64,000 nucleotides of DNA from Candidatus Amulumruptor caecigallinarius (GCA_944321825.1 CALUMU010000003.1:186001-250000); one strand, 5' to 3'; shown: positions 48,183-57,190, counted from the stretch's first letter. Notes: generated from the letters alone by a model not told the origin. Numbers and translations: made by a program.

Positions 48183-50270
48183 TCAGTGCTGCCCGGCAGC
48201 CTTATCCGTTTTATCCGTTTTATCAGACTTCTCTGATACCTCCTCTGATGGCTTATCTGATTTATCCGTGTCATCAGCAGCGACTTCTGTAGCTTCGACT
48301 TCGACAAAATCAGATACATCAGTTTGCCCAGAACCATCATTAGATGCGACAGCCTTAGCCGCAAGAATCTCATCTGTACGCGACACCCACGGACGTTTGC
48401 CGAATATCTTCTCGACATCTTCCGTGAATATCACTTCGCGGGATACCAGAGTCCGAGCAAGCTCTGCATGACCTTCGGCATACTTGCTAAGTATCTCCTT
48501 GGCCCTCGCATACTGCTCGGAAATAATACGGGAAACCTCTTCATCAATCAAGCGGGCGCGGTCCTCGCTATATGGCTTGGAGAAGCCATACTGCTGACCT
48601 GTAGAGTCATAGTAGCAAATATTTGGGAGCTTGTCGCTCATGCCGTAATAGACCACCATGGCATACGCCTGCTTGGTGACACGCTCAAGGTCATTGGCTG
48701 CACCAGTAGAGATATGTCCGATAAACAGCTCCTCGGCAGCACGTCCGCCAAGGGTGGCACACATCTCGTCAAGTATGGCCTGCGAAGGGGTAATCTGACG
48801 CTCCTCTGGCAGATACCATGCCGCGCCAAGGGCTTTGCCTCGCGGCACTATGGTCACCTTTATCAGAGGGTTAGCATATTTGAGATGCCATGATACAGTG
48901 GCATGGCCGGCTTCGTGGATGGCTATGGAGTTTTTCTCCTCGTCGGTAGTAATCTTCGACCGCTTTTCCAGTCCGCCTATGATACGGTCCACAGCATCTA
49001 TGAAGTCCTGCTTGCCGACGGCTTTCTTGTTGTGACGCGCCGCAATCAGAGCCGCTTCGTTACATACGTTGGCAATGTCGGCGCCTGAGAAACCAGGAGT
49101 CTGCCGGGCAAGGAGGTCGACATCCACATCTGTATCCATCTTGATATTGCGGAGATGCACATTGAATATGGCCACGCGGTCATTGAGATCAGGCAGCTCC
49201 ACATATATCTGACGGTCAAAACGTCCGGCTCGGAGCAGTGCCTTGTCAAGAATATCGGCACGGTTTGTAGCAGCGAGGATTATCACACCGCTATTCGAGC
49301 CGAAGCCGTCCATCTCGGTCAGAAGCTGGTTAAGAGTGTTTTCTCGCTCGTCGTTAGCACCCATGTTCGGATTACGTCCACGGGCACGACCGACAGCGTC
49401 AATCTCATCGATGAACACTATACAGGGGGCTTTCTCCTTGGCCTGACGGAACAGGTCTCTTACTCGCGATGCACCTACTCCGACAAACATCTCCACAAAA
49501 TCACTGCCCGACATGGAGAAAAACGGCACATTCGCTTCTCCGGCCACAGCCTTTGCAAGCAGCGTTTTGCCCGTACCTGGAGGGCCTACAAGCAGTGCAC
49601 CTTTAGGTATTTTACCACCGAGCTCAGTGTATCGCTGCGGATTTTTAAGAAATTCTACTATTTCCTCAATCTCAGTCTTGGCCTCCGAAAGCCCTGCTAC
49701 ATCTTTGAAAGTCACTTTAACAGGACCGTCCTTGTCAAAAATCTTCGCCTTTGACTTCCCTACACTGAACACACCGCCAGGGCCTCCGCCGTCTTTGCTC
49801 GACATGCGTCGCATCATCCAGAACCAGAAGAAAATCAGCAGAACGATGGGGCCGAACGACCACAGAAGGGAAGTATAGTCGCTCGACTTCTCATATTTCA
49901 CGTCCCCGTCAAATACACCCTGCGCCTTCCACTGGTCTATCTTATCCTGAAACTTGTCGGCCGAGGGTATATCGGTCAGCAGATGCGCCGGTGTCCCAGC
50001 CCCGGGCTTATAATGCTCCGGCCGGAACATCACCGAGGCAAGCGAGTCGGTCAGGACTCCTTCGGCCTGGTTCTTGCCTGTGTAAACGATAATCTTGGAT
50101 ACACCTTTTGACTGTACCGCTTCCTCAAATTTCGAATAGTCGACTGTGCGGGTCAGAGTATTTTCGTCAAGAAAAAACATTCCGCCGAGAAAGGCCAGCA
50201 CAATTATATACATCCAATATATGCTGAATTTAAATGCCGGTTTTTTGGGCTTTTGCGGATTCGGTTGCAT
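48183..50270 (-). CDS. ftsH: ATP-dependent zinc metalloprotease FtsH
   Basis: 695 residues. N-terminal membrane helix ([18 protein letters not shown]), a periplasmic domain, a second helix ([23 protein letters not shown]), then the AAA+ module with Walker [20 protein letters not shown], Walker [17 protein letters not shown] and [21 protein letters not shown], and the zinc protease motif HEAGH ([14 protein letters not shown]). It degrades membrane and regulatory proteins. The C-terminal tail is acidic, then Lys/Asp/Ser-rich ([19 protein letters not shown]). Downstream of rsfS in the same operon. Confidence 0.97.
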   Translation of the reverse strand: MQPNPQKPKKPAFKFSIYWMYIIVLAFLGGMFFLDENTLTRTVDYSKFEEAVQSKGVSKIIVYTGKNQAEGVLTDSLASVMFRPEHYKPGAGTPAHLLTDIPSADKFQDKIDQWKAQGVFDGDVKYEKSSDYTSLLWSFGPIVLLIFFWFWMMRRMSSKDGGGPGGVFSVGKSKAKIFDKDGPVKVTFKDVAGLSEAKTEIEEIVEFLKNPQRYTELGGKIPKGALLVGPPGTGKTLLAKAVAGEANVPFFSMSGSDFVEMFVGVGASRVRDLFRQAKEKAPCIVFIDEIDAVGRARGRNPNMGANDERENTLNQLLTEMDGFGSNSGVIILAATNRADILDKALLRAGRFDRQIYVELPDLNDRVAIFNVHLRNIKMDTDVDVDLLARQTPGFSGADIANVCNEAALIAARHNKKAVGKQDFIDAVDRIIGGLEKRSKITTDEEKNSIAIHEAGHATVSWHLKYANPLIKVTIVPRGKALGAAWYLPEERQITPSQAILDEMCATLGGRAAEELFIGHISTGAANDLERVTKQAYAMVVYYGMSDKLPNICYYDSTGQQYGFSKPYSEDRARLIDEEVSRIISEQYARAKEILSKYAEGHAELARTLVSREVIFTEDVEKIFGKRPWVSRTDEILAAKAVASNDGSGQTDVSDFVEVEATEVAADDTDKSDKPSEEVSEKSDKTDKTDKAAGQH

Positions 50271-50333
50271 GAGGGTTATATGGAGATAAATTAGTCAACA
50301 AAAAAACATTGCAGGTATGCGCCGGACCTTTGG

Positions 50334-50717
50334 TCAGTCAATATCTGGCAAGTCCGTGATGCGGGCATCGCTCCAAAGCTCTTCGAGATTATAACGGGCA
50401 CGCTGCTCAGGGGCAAATACATGTACGAAGATGTCCCCGTAATCGATGACAATCCACTGGGCATTCTGATAGCCGTCGTAATTGTAAGGCTTGATGCTGC
50501 CGTTGCGCTGCACATACTCCCTGACACTGTCAGCTACAGAGGCCACATGGCTTGACGATGTGCCTTCGCATATGATGAAACATTCGGTAGATGCCGATTC
50601 GATTTTTGACAGGTCTACTATTGTGATGTTCTTACCTTTACGGTCTCTGATACCTTCGACAATCAACTCTTGCCTGGTCAGCGGCAGAGTGGAGACTTCG
50701 GGCCTTGGTTGGGTCAT
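50334..50717 (-). CDS. rsfS: Ribosomal silencing factor RsfS
   Basis: 127 residues from MTQPRPEVSTLPLTRQELIVEGIRDRKGKNITIVDLSKIESASTECFIICEGTSSSHVASVADSVREYV. Family motifs: the helix-strand core, YNYDGYQNAQWIVIDYGDIFVHVFAPEQRARYNLEELWSDA. RsfS binds L14 of the 50S subunit and blocks subunit joining in starvation. ATG at 50717 is preferred over 50774, whose extra residues do not fit the family. Its stop is 63 bp upstream of ftsH, a common pairing in Bacteroidetes. Confidence 0.95.
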   Translation of the reverse strand: MTQPRPEVSTLPLTRQELIVEGIRDRKGKNITIVDLSKIESASTECFIICEGTSSSHVASVADSVREYVQRNGSIKPYNYDGYQNAQWIVIDYGDIFVHVFAPEQRARYNLEELWSDARITDLPDID

Positions 50718-50799
50718 GTAATCTATTGGTGTGTGAAAATTTAAATAAGTTACTACAAAGCAGTATATATTCAACAGCTTCTATATCTACAGCATATTA

Positions 50800-50807
50800 C
50801 AAATATA
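50800..50807 (-). promoter_or_regulatory. Predicted -7 box of the rsfS-ftsH operon
   Basis: Minus strand TATATTTG matches TAnnTTTG; transcription would start near 50793, about 76 bases before the rsfS ATG. No clear -33 element. Confidence 0.45.
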
Positions 50808-50917
50808 CGGATTTTTCCTTGTAGCATAGTGCTGCTCATTATCTTTTAAACAATCTTTATGCCAAAAAGGTCATACAGAATACCTCCATTATAATTTTTT
50901 ATGGCATTTGGATTTGC

Positions 50918-52159
50918 TCACTCATATCGCATCACAGACGCTGGTGAGATAGACGAGACAAGTCTTGACGGTAACAGGAGAACCAACAGCGAGATAACCG
51001 CCACGCACAGGTCAACAGCAGCTATCTGTTGCCAACTAATCAGCACCGGCACATAATCGAGATAATAACTCGCCGCATCGAGCGACAGCACATGATATGC
51101 ATCCTGAATCCACAGAAGAGCCACGCCTACCACCGTACCTATCACTATGCCGTAACCGACTACTCTTAACGACAATATGACGAAAATGTCACTTACCTGA
51201 CGGTTTGCCGCGCCGAGCGAACGCAATATGCCAATCATACGTACCCGTCTCAATATCAATATAAACAGGCTGGATATCAGCGTAAACGCTGCGACCACTC
51301 CCATCAGCGACAAGATGACCACTACGTTTGTGTCAAGCAGCGACAGCCAGTTATAATACAACTCCTGGCTGTGCAGCAGGGTATCGATTACAGGAAAAGT
51401 ATCGATGTCTCCGTCAGCCGATGCAGCCAACAGCCGCTCATACAGAGCCTGTGCTACAGGTGTTATCTCATTCTCAGGCAGACCGTCGATCAACACCGAT
51501 GTGCCAGCCTTACCGGCCAGCATTGCATCATCAAACGACAGAGACTCTTTCGGTACAAACACCATCCCTCTGTCATAGTCGCCGAAATGGGTGTCATAAA
51601 GGGCTATGATACGGTAACGCCTGACACGTGCGTCGCCGTTCTCGATAAAATATGCCGTCAGCTTGTCGCCGACACCCACTCCGAGTATCCCACCTACAGC
51701 CGCCGAAAGCACCATAGGCTCCACCCCCTCATCCTCATCGGCACTGAAAAAGCCGTCAAATGAACCATGGGTGATTGTTGAAGCCAAAAAGCCGAGGTCA
51801 TATCCACTGTCTAATCCTCTGAATGTGACAGCCTGGAACTGGTCGGAGGTCTTCAGAATGCCAGTCCGGTCAGTCACTACGCTCACCGATGCGCCAGGAG
51901 CCACTTCATCCAAGACTGTCCCGAGCTGCGGTGTCAGGGTGATATATGCATCCGGGTGATAGAGCGTTATATCGCTGTTGAGTCCCTGTAGCTTCCGCTT
52001 GATGTCATGTTTGAAACCAGTGACTATCGCCATGGCCAGTATCATAATCATGACAGCCATAGCCACTCCGACAATCCCCACAGTCATGCCCGTGGCAGCT
52101 CCACGGTCACCTTTGACCTTAAGGCTCAACCTGTTGGCTATAAACAGCGGATAATACAC
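50918..52159 (-). CDS. LolC/LolE-like ABC transporter permease (FtsX family)
   Basis: 413 residues. An N-terminal helix (GMTVGIVGVAMAVMIMILAMAIVTGFKHDIKRKLQGLNSDITLY) is followed by a roughly 230-residue periplasmic MacB-like domain and three C-terminal helices (VVVILSLMGVVAAFTLISSLFILILRRVRMIGILRSLGAANRQV, VVGYGIVIGTVVGVALLWIQ, ISWQQIAAVDLCVAVISLLVLLLP). MIGILRSLGA is the FtsX coupling-loop signature. Such permeases release lipoproteins from the inner membrane. No ATPase gene lies next to it, so the partner is encoded elsewhere. It starts 43 bp after the aminotransferase gene stop. Confidence 0.88.
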   Translation of the reverse strand: MYYPLFIANRLSLKVKGDRGAATGMTVGIVGVAMAVMIMILAMAIVTGFKHDIKRKLQGLNSDITLYHPDAYITLTPQLGTVLDEVAPGASVSVVTDRTGILKTSDQFQAVTFRGLDSGYDLGFLASTITHGSFDGFFSADEDEGVEPMVLSAAVGGILGVGVGDKLTAYFIENGDARVRRYRIIALYDTHFGDYDRGMVFVPKESLSFDDAMLAGKAGTSVLIDGLPENEITPVAQALYERLLAASADGDIDTFPVIDTLLHSQELYYNWLSLLDTNVVVILSLMGVVAAFTLISSLFILILRRVRMIGILRSLGAANRQVSDIFVILSLRVVGYGIVIGTVVGVALLWIQDAYHVLSLDAASYYLDYVPVLISWQQIAAVDLCVAVISLLVLLLPSRLVSSISPASVMRYE

Positions 52160-52202
52160 GCGGGTTATGTAGGATGGCTTTGTAATATGACGCTACACGC
52201 GG

Positions 52203-53402
52203 TCAGATGGTGCGTCCAGGATAAACTTTAAGTGCCTCGGCAAGCACCTTTACAGCTCCACGCAGCTCTTTCTTGCTGATAGCATAGGCTATGCGGACCT
52301 CGTTGACACCGATTCCGGGAGTGGTATAGAATCCTGATGCAGGAGCCATAAAAATTGTGGCACCCTCATACTCAAATTCCTCAAGACACCACCGGCAGAA
52401 TTTGTCAGCATCATCCACAGGCAGGCTTGCAACCGTATAGAACGCCCCCATAGGTATCGGAGAATATACCCCCGGAATCTTGTTAAGAGCATCTATCAGG
52501 AAATTGCGACGCTCGATATACTCGTTGTAGGTCATCAGCATATATTGCTTGGACGCATCAATCGACGCTTCGGCTACAATCTGTCCCAGCAGAGGCGGGC
52601 TCAGGCGCGCCTGGCAAAATTTCATCAGATTGTTTTTCAGCTCCTTATGCTTGGTGATTATAGCCCCGATACGGATGCCGCACTCGCTGTAACGCTTTGA
52701 TACCGAGTCGATCAGCACCACCTGTTCGCCTATGCCGTCAAGGTGGAATGCAGAAATATACGGTGCACCCGTATAGCAGAACTCACGATACACCTCGTCA
52801 GAAAACAGGAACAAATCATGCTTCTTGACCATGTCACGCAGCTGGTTCATCTCATGCTGCGTGTAGAGGTATCCAGTAGGATTGTTAGGGTTGCATATCA
52901 ATATGCCCTTGGTCCTCGGAGTTATAAGAGCCTCAAACTCCTCGATAGGCGGAAGAGCGAAGCCGTTGTCGATGCTTGACGGCACGGTCACAATCTTAGC
53001 CCCTGCCGATATGGCAAACGCCATATAATTAGCATACGCCGGCTCCGGCACAATGATTTCATCATCCGGGTCAAGACAAGCCATAAATGCAAAGAGCACT
53101 GCCTCCGAGCCGCCCGATGTGACTATTATGTCATCGACATCCACATTTATATCAAACCTATGGTAGTATTCCATCAGTTTTTTGCGCAATGACAGCAGTC
53201 CCTCCGAGGGGCTGTATTCCAGCGTGGTACGATCGATATTCTTCAGCGCGTCCAGACCCTCCTTTGGAGTCGGAAGGTCGGGCTGCCCGATGTTGAGATG
53301 ATATACCTTTACCCCACGCTGCTTGGCTGCATTGCTCAGAGGCACAAGCTTACGGATAGGTGAGGCGGGCATTATGTCGCCGCGTTGCGAAACGTTTGGC
53401 AT
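52203..53402 (-). CDS. Class I/II pyridoxal-phosphate aminotransferase
   Basis: 399 residues. Fold-type I features: VKVYHLNIGQPDLPTPKEGLDAL, IIVTSGGSEAVLFAFMACLDPDDEIIVPEPAYANY, GILICNPNNPTGYLYT, LFLFSDEVYREFCY, the PLP lysine in VLIDSVSKRYSECGIRIGAIITKHKEL, and the C-terminal arginine VNEVRIAYAI. Similar to aspartate or alanine-type transaminases; the amino donor is not determinable from this alone. Co-directional between folE (71 bp upstream) and the LolE-like permease. Confidence 0.9.
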   Translation of the reverse strand: MPNVSQRGDIMPASPIRKLVPLSNAAKQRGVKVYHLNIGQPDLPTPKEGLDALKNIDRTTLEYSPSEGLLSLRKKLMEYYHRFDINVDVDDIIVTSGGSEAVLFAFMACLDPDDEIIVPEPAYANYMAFAISAGAKIVTVPSSIDNGFALPPIEEFEALITPRTKGILICNPNNPTGYLYTQHEMNQLRDMVKKHDLFLFSDEVYREFCYTGAPYISAFHLDGIGEQVVLIDSVSKRYSECGIRIGAIITKHKELKNNLMKFCQARLSPPLLGQIVAEASIDASKQYMLMTYNEYIERRNFLIDALNKIPGVYSPIPMGAFYTVASLPVDDADKFCRWCLEEFEYEGATIFMAPASGFYTTPGIGVNEVRIAYAISKKELRGAVKVLAEALKVYPGRTI

Positions 53403-53473
53403 GGCTTATGTCAGGTGTCGATGTGTATATTATTATGCTATATTATTTATTTCCAGAGAGGAAACGCCAACGG

Positions 53474-54064
53474 TCAATTATGGTCAAGGGCTCTGTAGAA
53501 CTCTTCGCGAAGACGGTAATCGTCATCAAACACTCCTGAAGTCTCCGTAGTGGTGGTGGCACTGTCCTGCTTCTCCACCCCCCGGAGCTTCATGCACAGG
53601 TGCTGCGCGGTGCTGACCACGATGACGCCCTTGGGGGCAAGATACCGCTGGAGATCGCGGCATATCTCGGCAGTCATGCGCTCTTGTACCTGCAATCGGC
53701 GGGCATACACATTGACCAGACGAGCCAACTTGCTGAGACCGACAATCTTGCCGTCAGGAATGTATCCGATGGATACATGGCCGAAAAACGGCAGTATGTG
53801 ATGCTCGCAAAACGAATAAAACTCTATATCCTTGACTATCACCATGCGCGACCCTTCGTGGGTGAAAACGGCCTTTTCGATGACCTTCTGCCCTGATTCG
53901 TCATACCCGCGTGTAGCCCTGAAAATGGCTCTCGCAGCGCGTATCGGGGTCTTAAGCAGCCCCTCTCTGTCAGGGTTTTCTCCAAGGAGCTTTATTATCT
54001 CCCTGTAATGGCCGGCTATGGCGTTGACAGTTTCTTCTTGTTGAGGTGTCAGAGGTGTCGACAT
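53474..54064 (-). CDS. folE: GTP cyclohydrolase I
   Basis: 196 residues. Seen: LGENPDREGLLKTPIRAARA, the zinc/active-site region IEFYSFCEHHILPFFGHVSIGYIPDGKIVGLSKLARLVNVYARRLQVQERMTAEI and STAQHLCMKLRGVEKQDSATTTT. All catalytic residues (Cys and His of FCEHH, and Cys of HLCM) are present. First step of folate biosynthesis: GTP to 7,8-dihydroneopterin triphosphate. Its start is 6 bp from the SPOR gene stop. Confidence 0.97.
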   Translation of the reverse strand: MSTPLTPQQEETVNAIAGHYREIIKLLGENPDREGLLKTPIRAARAIFRATRGYDESGQKVIEKAVFTHEGSRMVIVKDIEFYSFCEHHILPFFGHVSIGYIPDGKIVGLSKLARLVNVYARRLQVQERMTAEICRDLQRYLAPKGVIVVSTAQHLCMKLRGVEKQDSATTTTETSGVFDDDYRLREEFYRALDHN

Positions 54065-54070
54065 TATTCT

Positions 54071-54580
54071 CTAATCTTTGATATAGACACGGTCACGCAC
54101 TATGCGTATCTCGTTACGGAATGCCGGAAATGCCTGACGGAGCTGGGCTGCGGCAGCATCGGCCTCGCTACGCGAACGGAAGTCCCCTACCCTGAGACGC
54201 CAGAAAGGCGCCGAATAAGAGATGTAAGTCCTCAGATTGGGGAACCGGCGTGACACCTGCGCGGCTTTGAGCTGCGTCTGCTTCTTGGCATTACGCTGGT
54301 TGCCGTCAGAATACACCTGTATCCTGTATCCGGCCATACGCCCGGTCTGGTGCTTCGTCGCTGGCTTGTCCGTCTGTTCGGATGTATCGTCATCTGGAGC
54401 ATCTACAGGCACAAGCAACTCGGTGAGCTTGGATGGTTGGGTGACCGTATTGCCCTCGATGGCGGTAATATGGTCAACTATAGTAACAGTATCAGATGCC
54501 TGCTGCGCCATACCGGCAGCAAAGCAGCAAATCATCATACCGGCCATGATCAGCCTTGACTTGTATTTGCCTGTAACCAT
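54071..54580 (-). CDS. Exported SPOR-domain protein
   Basis: About 169 residues from MVTGKYKSRLIMAGMMICCFAAGMAQQ, a signal peptide. A roughly 60-residue acidic linker follows, then a SPOR domain (about residues 87-169; AGYRIQVYSDGNQRNAKKQTQLKAAQVSRRFPNLRTYISYSAPFWRLRVGDFRSRSEADAAAAQLRQAFP). SPOR domains bind denuded glycan strands at septal peptidoglycan. An upstream ATG at 54613 is also in frame. Conserved with tpiA and folE as neighbours in Bacteroidales genomes. Confidence 0.88.
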   Translation of the reverse strand: MVTGKYKSRLIMAGMMICCFAAGMAQQASDTVTIVDHITAIEGNTVTQPSKLTELLVPVDAPDDDTSEQTDKPATKHQTGRMAGYRIQVYSDGNQRNAKKQTQLKAAQVSRRFPNLRTYISYSAPFWRLRVGDFRSRSEADAAAAQLRQAFPAFRNEIRIVRDRVYIKD

Positions 54581-54632
54581 ATCAGTCAGATGTGTGAAGC
54601 GCGACATACGCATACACAGTGTCGAAAATAAT

Positions 54633-54682
54633 AAAAATTAGACTACAAAGATAGTGATTATCTTCTTTGCAGCCTAATTTTT
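54633..54682 (-). terminator. Hairpin after tpiA
   Basis: Minus strand AAAAATTAG (54682-54674) and CTAATTTTT (54641-54633) pair over 9 bp and, after mismatches, CAAAGA/TCTTTG adds another 6 bp; the A/T-rich outer arms serve as U-tract. It overlaps a -7-like box for the next gene (see 54646-54653). Confidence 0.75.
54646..54653 (-). promoter_or_regulatory. Predicted -7 box of the SPOR-folE genes
   Basis: Minus strand TATCTTTG matches TAnnTTTG and lies inside the descending arm of the tpiA terminator. Start near 54639, about 59 bases before the chosen ATG at 54580. No clear -33 TTG. Confidence 0.4.
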
Positions 54683-54712
54683 AAAATCTAAATGACTTCT
54701 CGCCAGTCAGAA

Positions 54713-55468
54713 TCAGAAAGCATTCACAATGCCCATGAACGACTCGGCATCCAGTGCGGCACCGCCGATGAGACCGCCGTCCACATCGGGTTTGGCAAAG
54801 AGCGCAGCTGCATTAGAGGGCTTGCAGCTGCCGCCGTAAAGGATAGAAGTGTTGTCTGCCACTTCCTGACCATATTTTGCAGCGATTACCGAGCGGATGT
54901 GCGCGTGCATCTCCTGAGCCTGGTCGTCAGTAGCGGTCTTGCCTGTGCCGATAGCCCATACGGGTTCGTAAGCGAGGATAATCTTGCTGAAATCCTCAGC
55001 AGAAAGGTCGAAAAGCGCGCTCTCGATCTGCTCTTTTACCACGTCGAGGTACGAACCGTTTTCGCGCTGCTCGAGCACTTCGCCGATGCAGAAGATGGGG
55101 GTAAGGCCGTTTTCAAAAGCCTGGGCCACCTTAGCTTTGAGAATCTCAGAAGTCTCGCCGTAGTACTGGCGACGTTCGCTGTGGCCGAGAATCACGTAAG
55201 TAGCTCCTGTAGAGGCGACCATGGCACCAGACACCTCGCCGGTATATGCACCCTTGGCCTTGTCGGCACAGTTTTCAGCTCCGAGGCCAAGGATATTGCT
55301 GTCGATTACCGCATTGACAGAAGCGAGGTGTGTGAAAGGAACGCAAATCACCACATCGCACTTGGGGGTGGCTTTCTTGAGGGCTTCGTTTACGTCCTTG
55401 GCCAGACCTACGCCTTCGGCGAGGGTGGTGTTCATTTTCCAGTTGCCTGCAACGATTTTCTTTCTCAT
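54713..55468 (-). CDS. tpiA: Triosephosphate isomerase
   Basis: 251 residues. Seen: [18 protein letters not shown] (Asn/Lys of the active site), [15 protein letters not shown] (catalytic His), [22 protein letters not shown] (catalytic Glu and flexible loop) and [25 protein letters not shown]. Interconverts dihydroxyacetone phosphate and glyceraldehyde 3-phosphate. First gene on the minus strand before the recombinase; upstream region is shared with it. Confidence 0.98.
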   Translation of the reverse strand: MRKKIVAGNWKMNTTLAEGVGLAKDVNEALKKATPKCDVVICVPFTHLASVNAVIDSNILGLGAENCADKAKGAYTGEVSGAMVASTGATYVILGHSERRQYYGETSEILKAKVAQAFENGLTPIFCIGEVLEQRENGSYLDVVKEQIESALFDLSAEDFSKIILAYEPVWAIGTGKTATDDQAQEMHAHIRSVIAAKYGQEVADNTSILYGGSCKPSNAAALFAKPDVDGGLIGGAALDAESFMGIVNAF

Positions 55469-55527
55469 GTCAGTAAGTTTATAAAAGATAATATATTAGA
55501 ATAAATCAACAATAACATGTTTCAGTA

Positions 55528-55545
55528 TTCCCTGCCGACAGGGAA
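55528..55545 (-). other. Stem-loop at the predicted 5' end of the tpiA mRNA
   Basis: TTCCCTG (minus 55545-55539) and CAGGGAA (55534-55528) form a perfect 7-bp stem with a 4-base TCGG loop, starting about 4 bases after the predicted transcription start. Parallel to the leader hairpin of the nuo-atp operon. Confidence 0.5.
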
Positions 55546-55555
55546 ACCTGCGAGA

Positions 55556-55563
55556 CAAAGTTA
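55556..55563 (-). promoter_or_regulatory. Predicted tpiA -7 box
   Basis: Minus strand TAACTTTG matches TAnnTTTG, giving a start near 55549 and an 80-base leader to the tpiA ATG at 55468. Confidence 0.6.
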
Positions 55564-55593
55564 CGACAAAAAAGTGAAAAAGCGGAAAGATAT

Positions 55594-55636
55594 GGCGACA
55601 GAATTGGGTCGCCTGCCATGGACTACAGTCATGGCA
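55594..55636 (+). promoter_or_regulatory. Two adjacent inverted repeats upstream of the recombinase gene
   Basis: GGCGAC (55594-55599) pairs with GTCGCC (55608-55613), and directly next to it TGCCATG (55614-55620) pairs with CATGGCA (55630-55636). Tandem perfect palindromes 65-107 bp before the recombinase ATG suggest operators or RNA hairpins; no TAnnTTTG is evident on this strand. Confidence 0.35.
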
Positions 55637-55700
55637 TATGTTAAGCGTGAAAACGCATCTGCAATCCACTCTAATTATCAACAACCTAAAACAACGCGAT

Positions 55701-56915
55701 ATGGCAACTGTTAAATTAAGATTCCGTCCTTCATCCGTCCCGGCCAAAGAAGGCTCATTAACCTATCTGGTAATGCAAGGCCATATGACCAAGCAGATAA
55801 AGACCGGCTGCAAACTGTCCGAGGAGGAGTGGAACGGCGGAGACATCCATGCAGCAACTCCCGACCGAGAGCAGTACATCGACTGGGTGAAATCAGAACT
55901 TGCTGAACAAGAGAAACGGATACTCTATATTATAAAGGTGTTAGAGCATACTTTCCCTGCTTATACTGCCAACGACGTAATAAAAGCATATACACTGCCC
56001 GAAAGGCAGTATGACACGTTTATCACATTTACCAGAAACGTGATCGCATCATTACATACGGCAGGAAAGGTACGGACTGCCGAAACGTATAAAAACACGC
56101 TCAATAGCTTCATGCGCTTTCGAAACGGTTGCGACTTCTTTATCGGAGACATGGATTCAGACATCGTAGCGGCCTATGAAACATATATGAAATCGATTGG
56201 ATTGAGGAAAAACACCTCGTCGTTCTACATAGGCATTTTACGGGCCATATATAATCGCGCCGTCAGCAAAGGGCTGATTGTCAACACTTACCCTTTCAAA
56301 AATGCGTTCACAGGCATGGATAAGACCGTTAAAAGAGCCATCGATGCTAAATCCATACACCAGATCATAACACTGGATTTAAGGGAAACCCGGCGATATG
56401 ATTTTGCCCGCGACATGTTTTTGTTCTCCTTCTATACACGAGGGATGTCTTTTGTAGATATGGCATATCTTAAAAAGAAGAACCTCAAAAACGGGACGTT
56501 GTCATATAACCGACATAAAAGCGGCCAGCAGCTCCTCATCCGCTGGGAAGACTGCATGCAGCATATCGTTGACAAATATGATATGGCAAACTCGCCATAT
56601 CTGCTGCCGATAATCACCACAACAGGTATCGACGAACGTAAGCAATACCTATCTAAAATCCATAATGTCAATCGGAACCTGAGAAAAATAGGACAGATGA
56701 TAGGGCTCGGAATACCTTTGACACTTTATGTCGCGCGCCACTCATGGGCAACTATTGCCTACAACAGCAACATTCCTGTTTCAGTCATCAGCGAAGGCTT
56801 AGGCCACGATTCTGAAAAAACGACAAGGATATATCTATCTTCGTTGGATACAGGAGTGATAGATAACGCCAATCGGATGATACTGGAGTCCGTCCAGAAA
56901 GGGATTCAGCATTAA
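55701..56915 (+). CDS. Tyrosine site-specific recombinase (phase-variation invertase candidate)
   Basis: 404 residues from MATVKLRFRPSSVPAKEGSLTYLVMQ. N-terminal arm-binding domain with a Bacteroidetes-type integrase start, a SAM-like core (FITFTRNVIASLHTAGKVRTAETYKNTLNSFMRFRNG), then the catalytic domain. Catalytic residues: Arg in FYTRGMSFVDMAYL, Lys in YNRHKSGQQLLIRW, Y-x-x-R in TLYVARHSWATIAYNS (His often replaced in this group), His in SEGLGHDSEKTT and nucleophile Tyr in RIYLSSLD. ATG at 55701 is used; an earlier start at 55638 adds residues that do not fit. It lies 13 bp upstream of a 19-bp inverted repeat pair and 275 bp before the pilus operon, so it probably inverts that segment. Confidence 0.9.
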   Translation: MATVKLRFRPSSVPAKEGSLTYLVMQGHMTKQIKTGCKLSEEEWNGGDIHAATPDREQYIDWVKSELAEQEKRILYIIKVLEHTFPAYTANDVIKAYTLPERQYDTFITFTRNVIASLHTAGKVRTAETYKNTLNSFMRFRNGCDFFIGDMDSDIVAAYETYMKSIGLRKNTSSFYIGILRAIYNRAVSKGLIVNTYPFKNAFTGMDKTVKRAIDAKSIHQIITLDLRETRRYDFARDMFLFSFYTRGMSFVDMAYLKKKNLKNGTLSYNRHKSGQQLLIRWEDCMQHIVDKYDMANSPYLLPIITTTGIDERKQYLSKIHNVNRNLRKIGQMIGLGIPLTLYVARHSWATIAYNSNIPVSVISEGLGHDSEKTTRIYLSSLDTGVIDNANRMILESVQKGIQH

Positions 56916-56928
56916 TCTCAATATGTCC

Positions 56929-56947
56929 ATCTCCCACAAGCAGATGT
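56929..56947 (+). repeat. Left inverted repeat of the invertible promoter segment
   Basis: ATCTCCCACAAGCAGATGT at 56929-56947 is the exact reverse complement of 57103-57121. Flanking bases differ at once on both sides, so the repeat is exactly 19 bp. It begins 13 bp after the recombinase stop codon. Confidence 0.92.
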
Positions 56948-57046
56948 GTTTTTCAGGTGCGAAGTTACTCAAAAGTCATCAGATAGCAATGCTTTTGCTT
57001 AAAAATTAACAGCCATCTTATTGGAAAGGCTCGTCAACTCCGATAC

Positions 57047-57078
57047 TTGACGATGCTGCCATTAATGTAATATGTTTT
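57047..57078 (+). promoter_or_regulatory. Predicted promoter inside the invertible segment
   Basis: TTG at 57047-57049 and TATGTTTT at 57071-57078 (7 of 8 to TAnnTTTG) are 21 bases apart, within the Bacteroidetes -33/-7 range. Transcription would start near 57085 and read out through the right repeat into the pilus genes. Confidence 0.6.
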
Positions 57079-57102
57079 AAATAAGCGTTTTAACCGTCGT
57101 GT

Positions 57103-57121
57103 ACATCTGCTTGTGGGAGAT
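57103..57121 (-). repeat. Right inverted repeat of the invertible promoter segment
   Basis: ACATCTGCTTGTGGGAGAT at 57103-57121 is the exact complement of the left repeat at 56929-56947. It ends 70 bp before the first pilus gene. Confidence 0.92.
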
Positions 57122-57190
57122 ATACAAACATCGGTTGAATCTCACACACTAAACAGGCCATAGCAAAGAGACAAAGTAATCTTGAAGTAT

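Larger units (their letters stand above)
56929..57121. other. Invertible promoter segment (putative phase-variation switch) for the pilus operon
   Basis: 193 bp: two perfect 19-bp inverted repeats flanking 155 bp. The inside has a promoter-like pair (TTG 57047-57049, TATGTTTT 57071-57078) pointing right at the pilus genes, so this assembly shows the ON state. It is bounded by the recombinase gene on the left (ends 56915) and the DUF3575 gene on the right (starts 57191). Invertible promoters flanked by such repeats and served by tyrosine recombinases are known in Bacteroidales capsule and fimbrial loci. Inversion itself is inferred. Confidence 0.82.
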
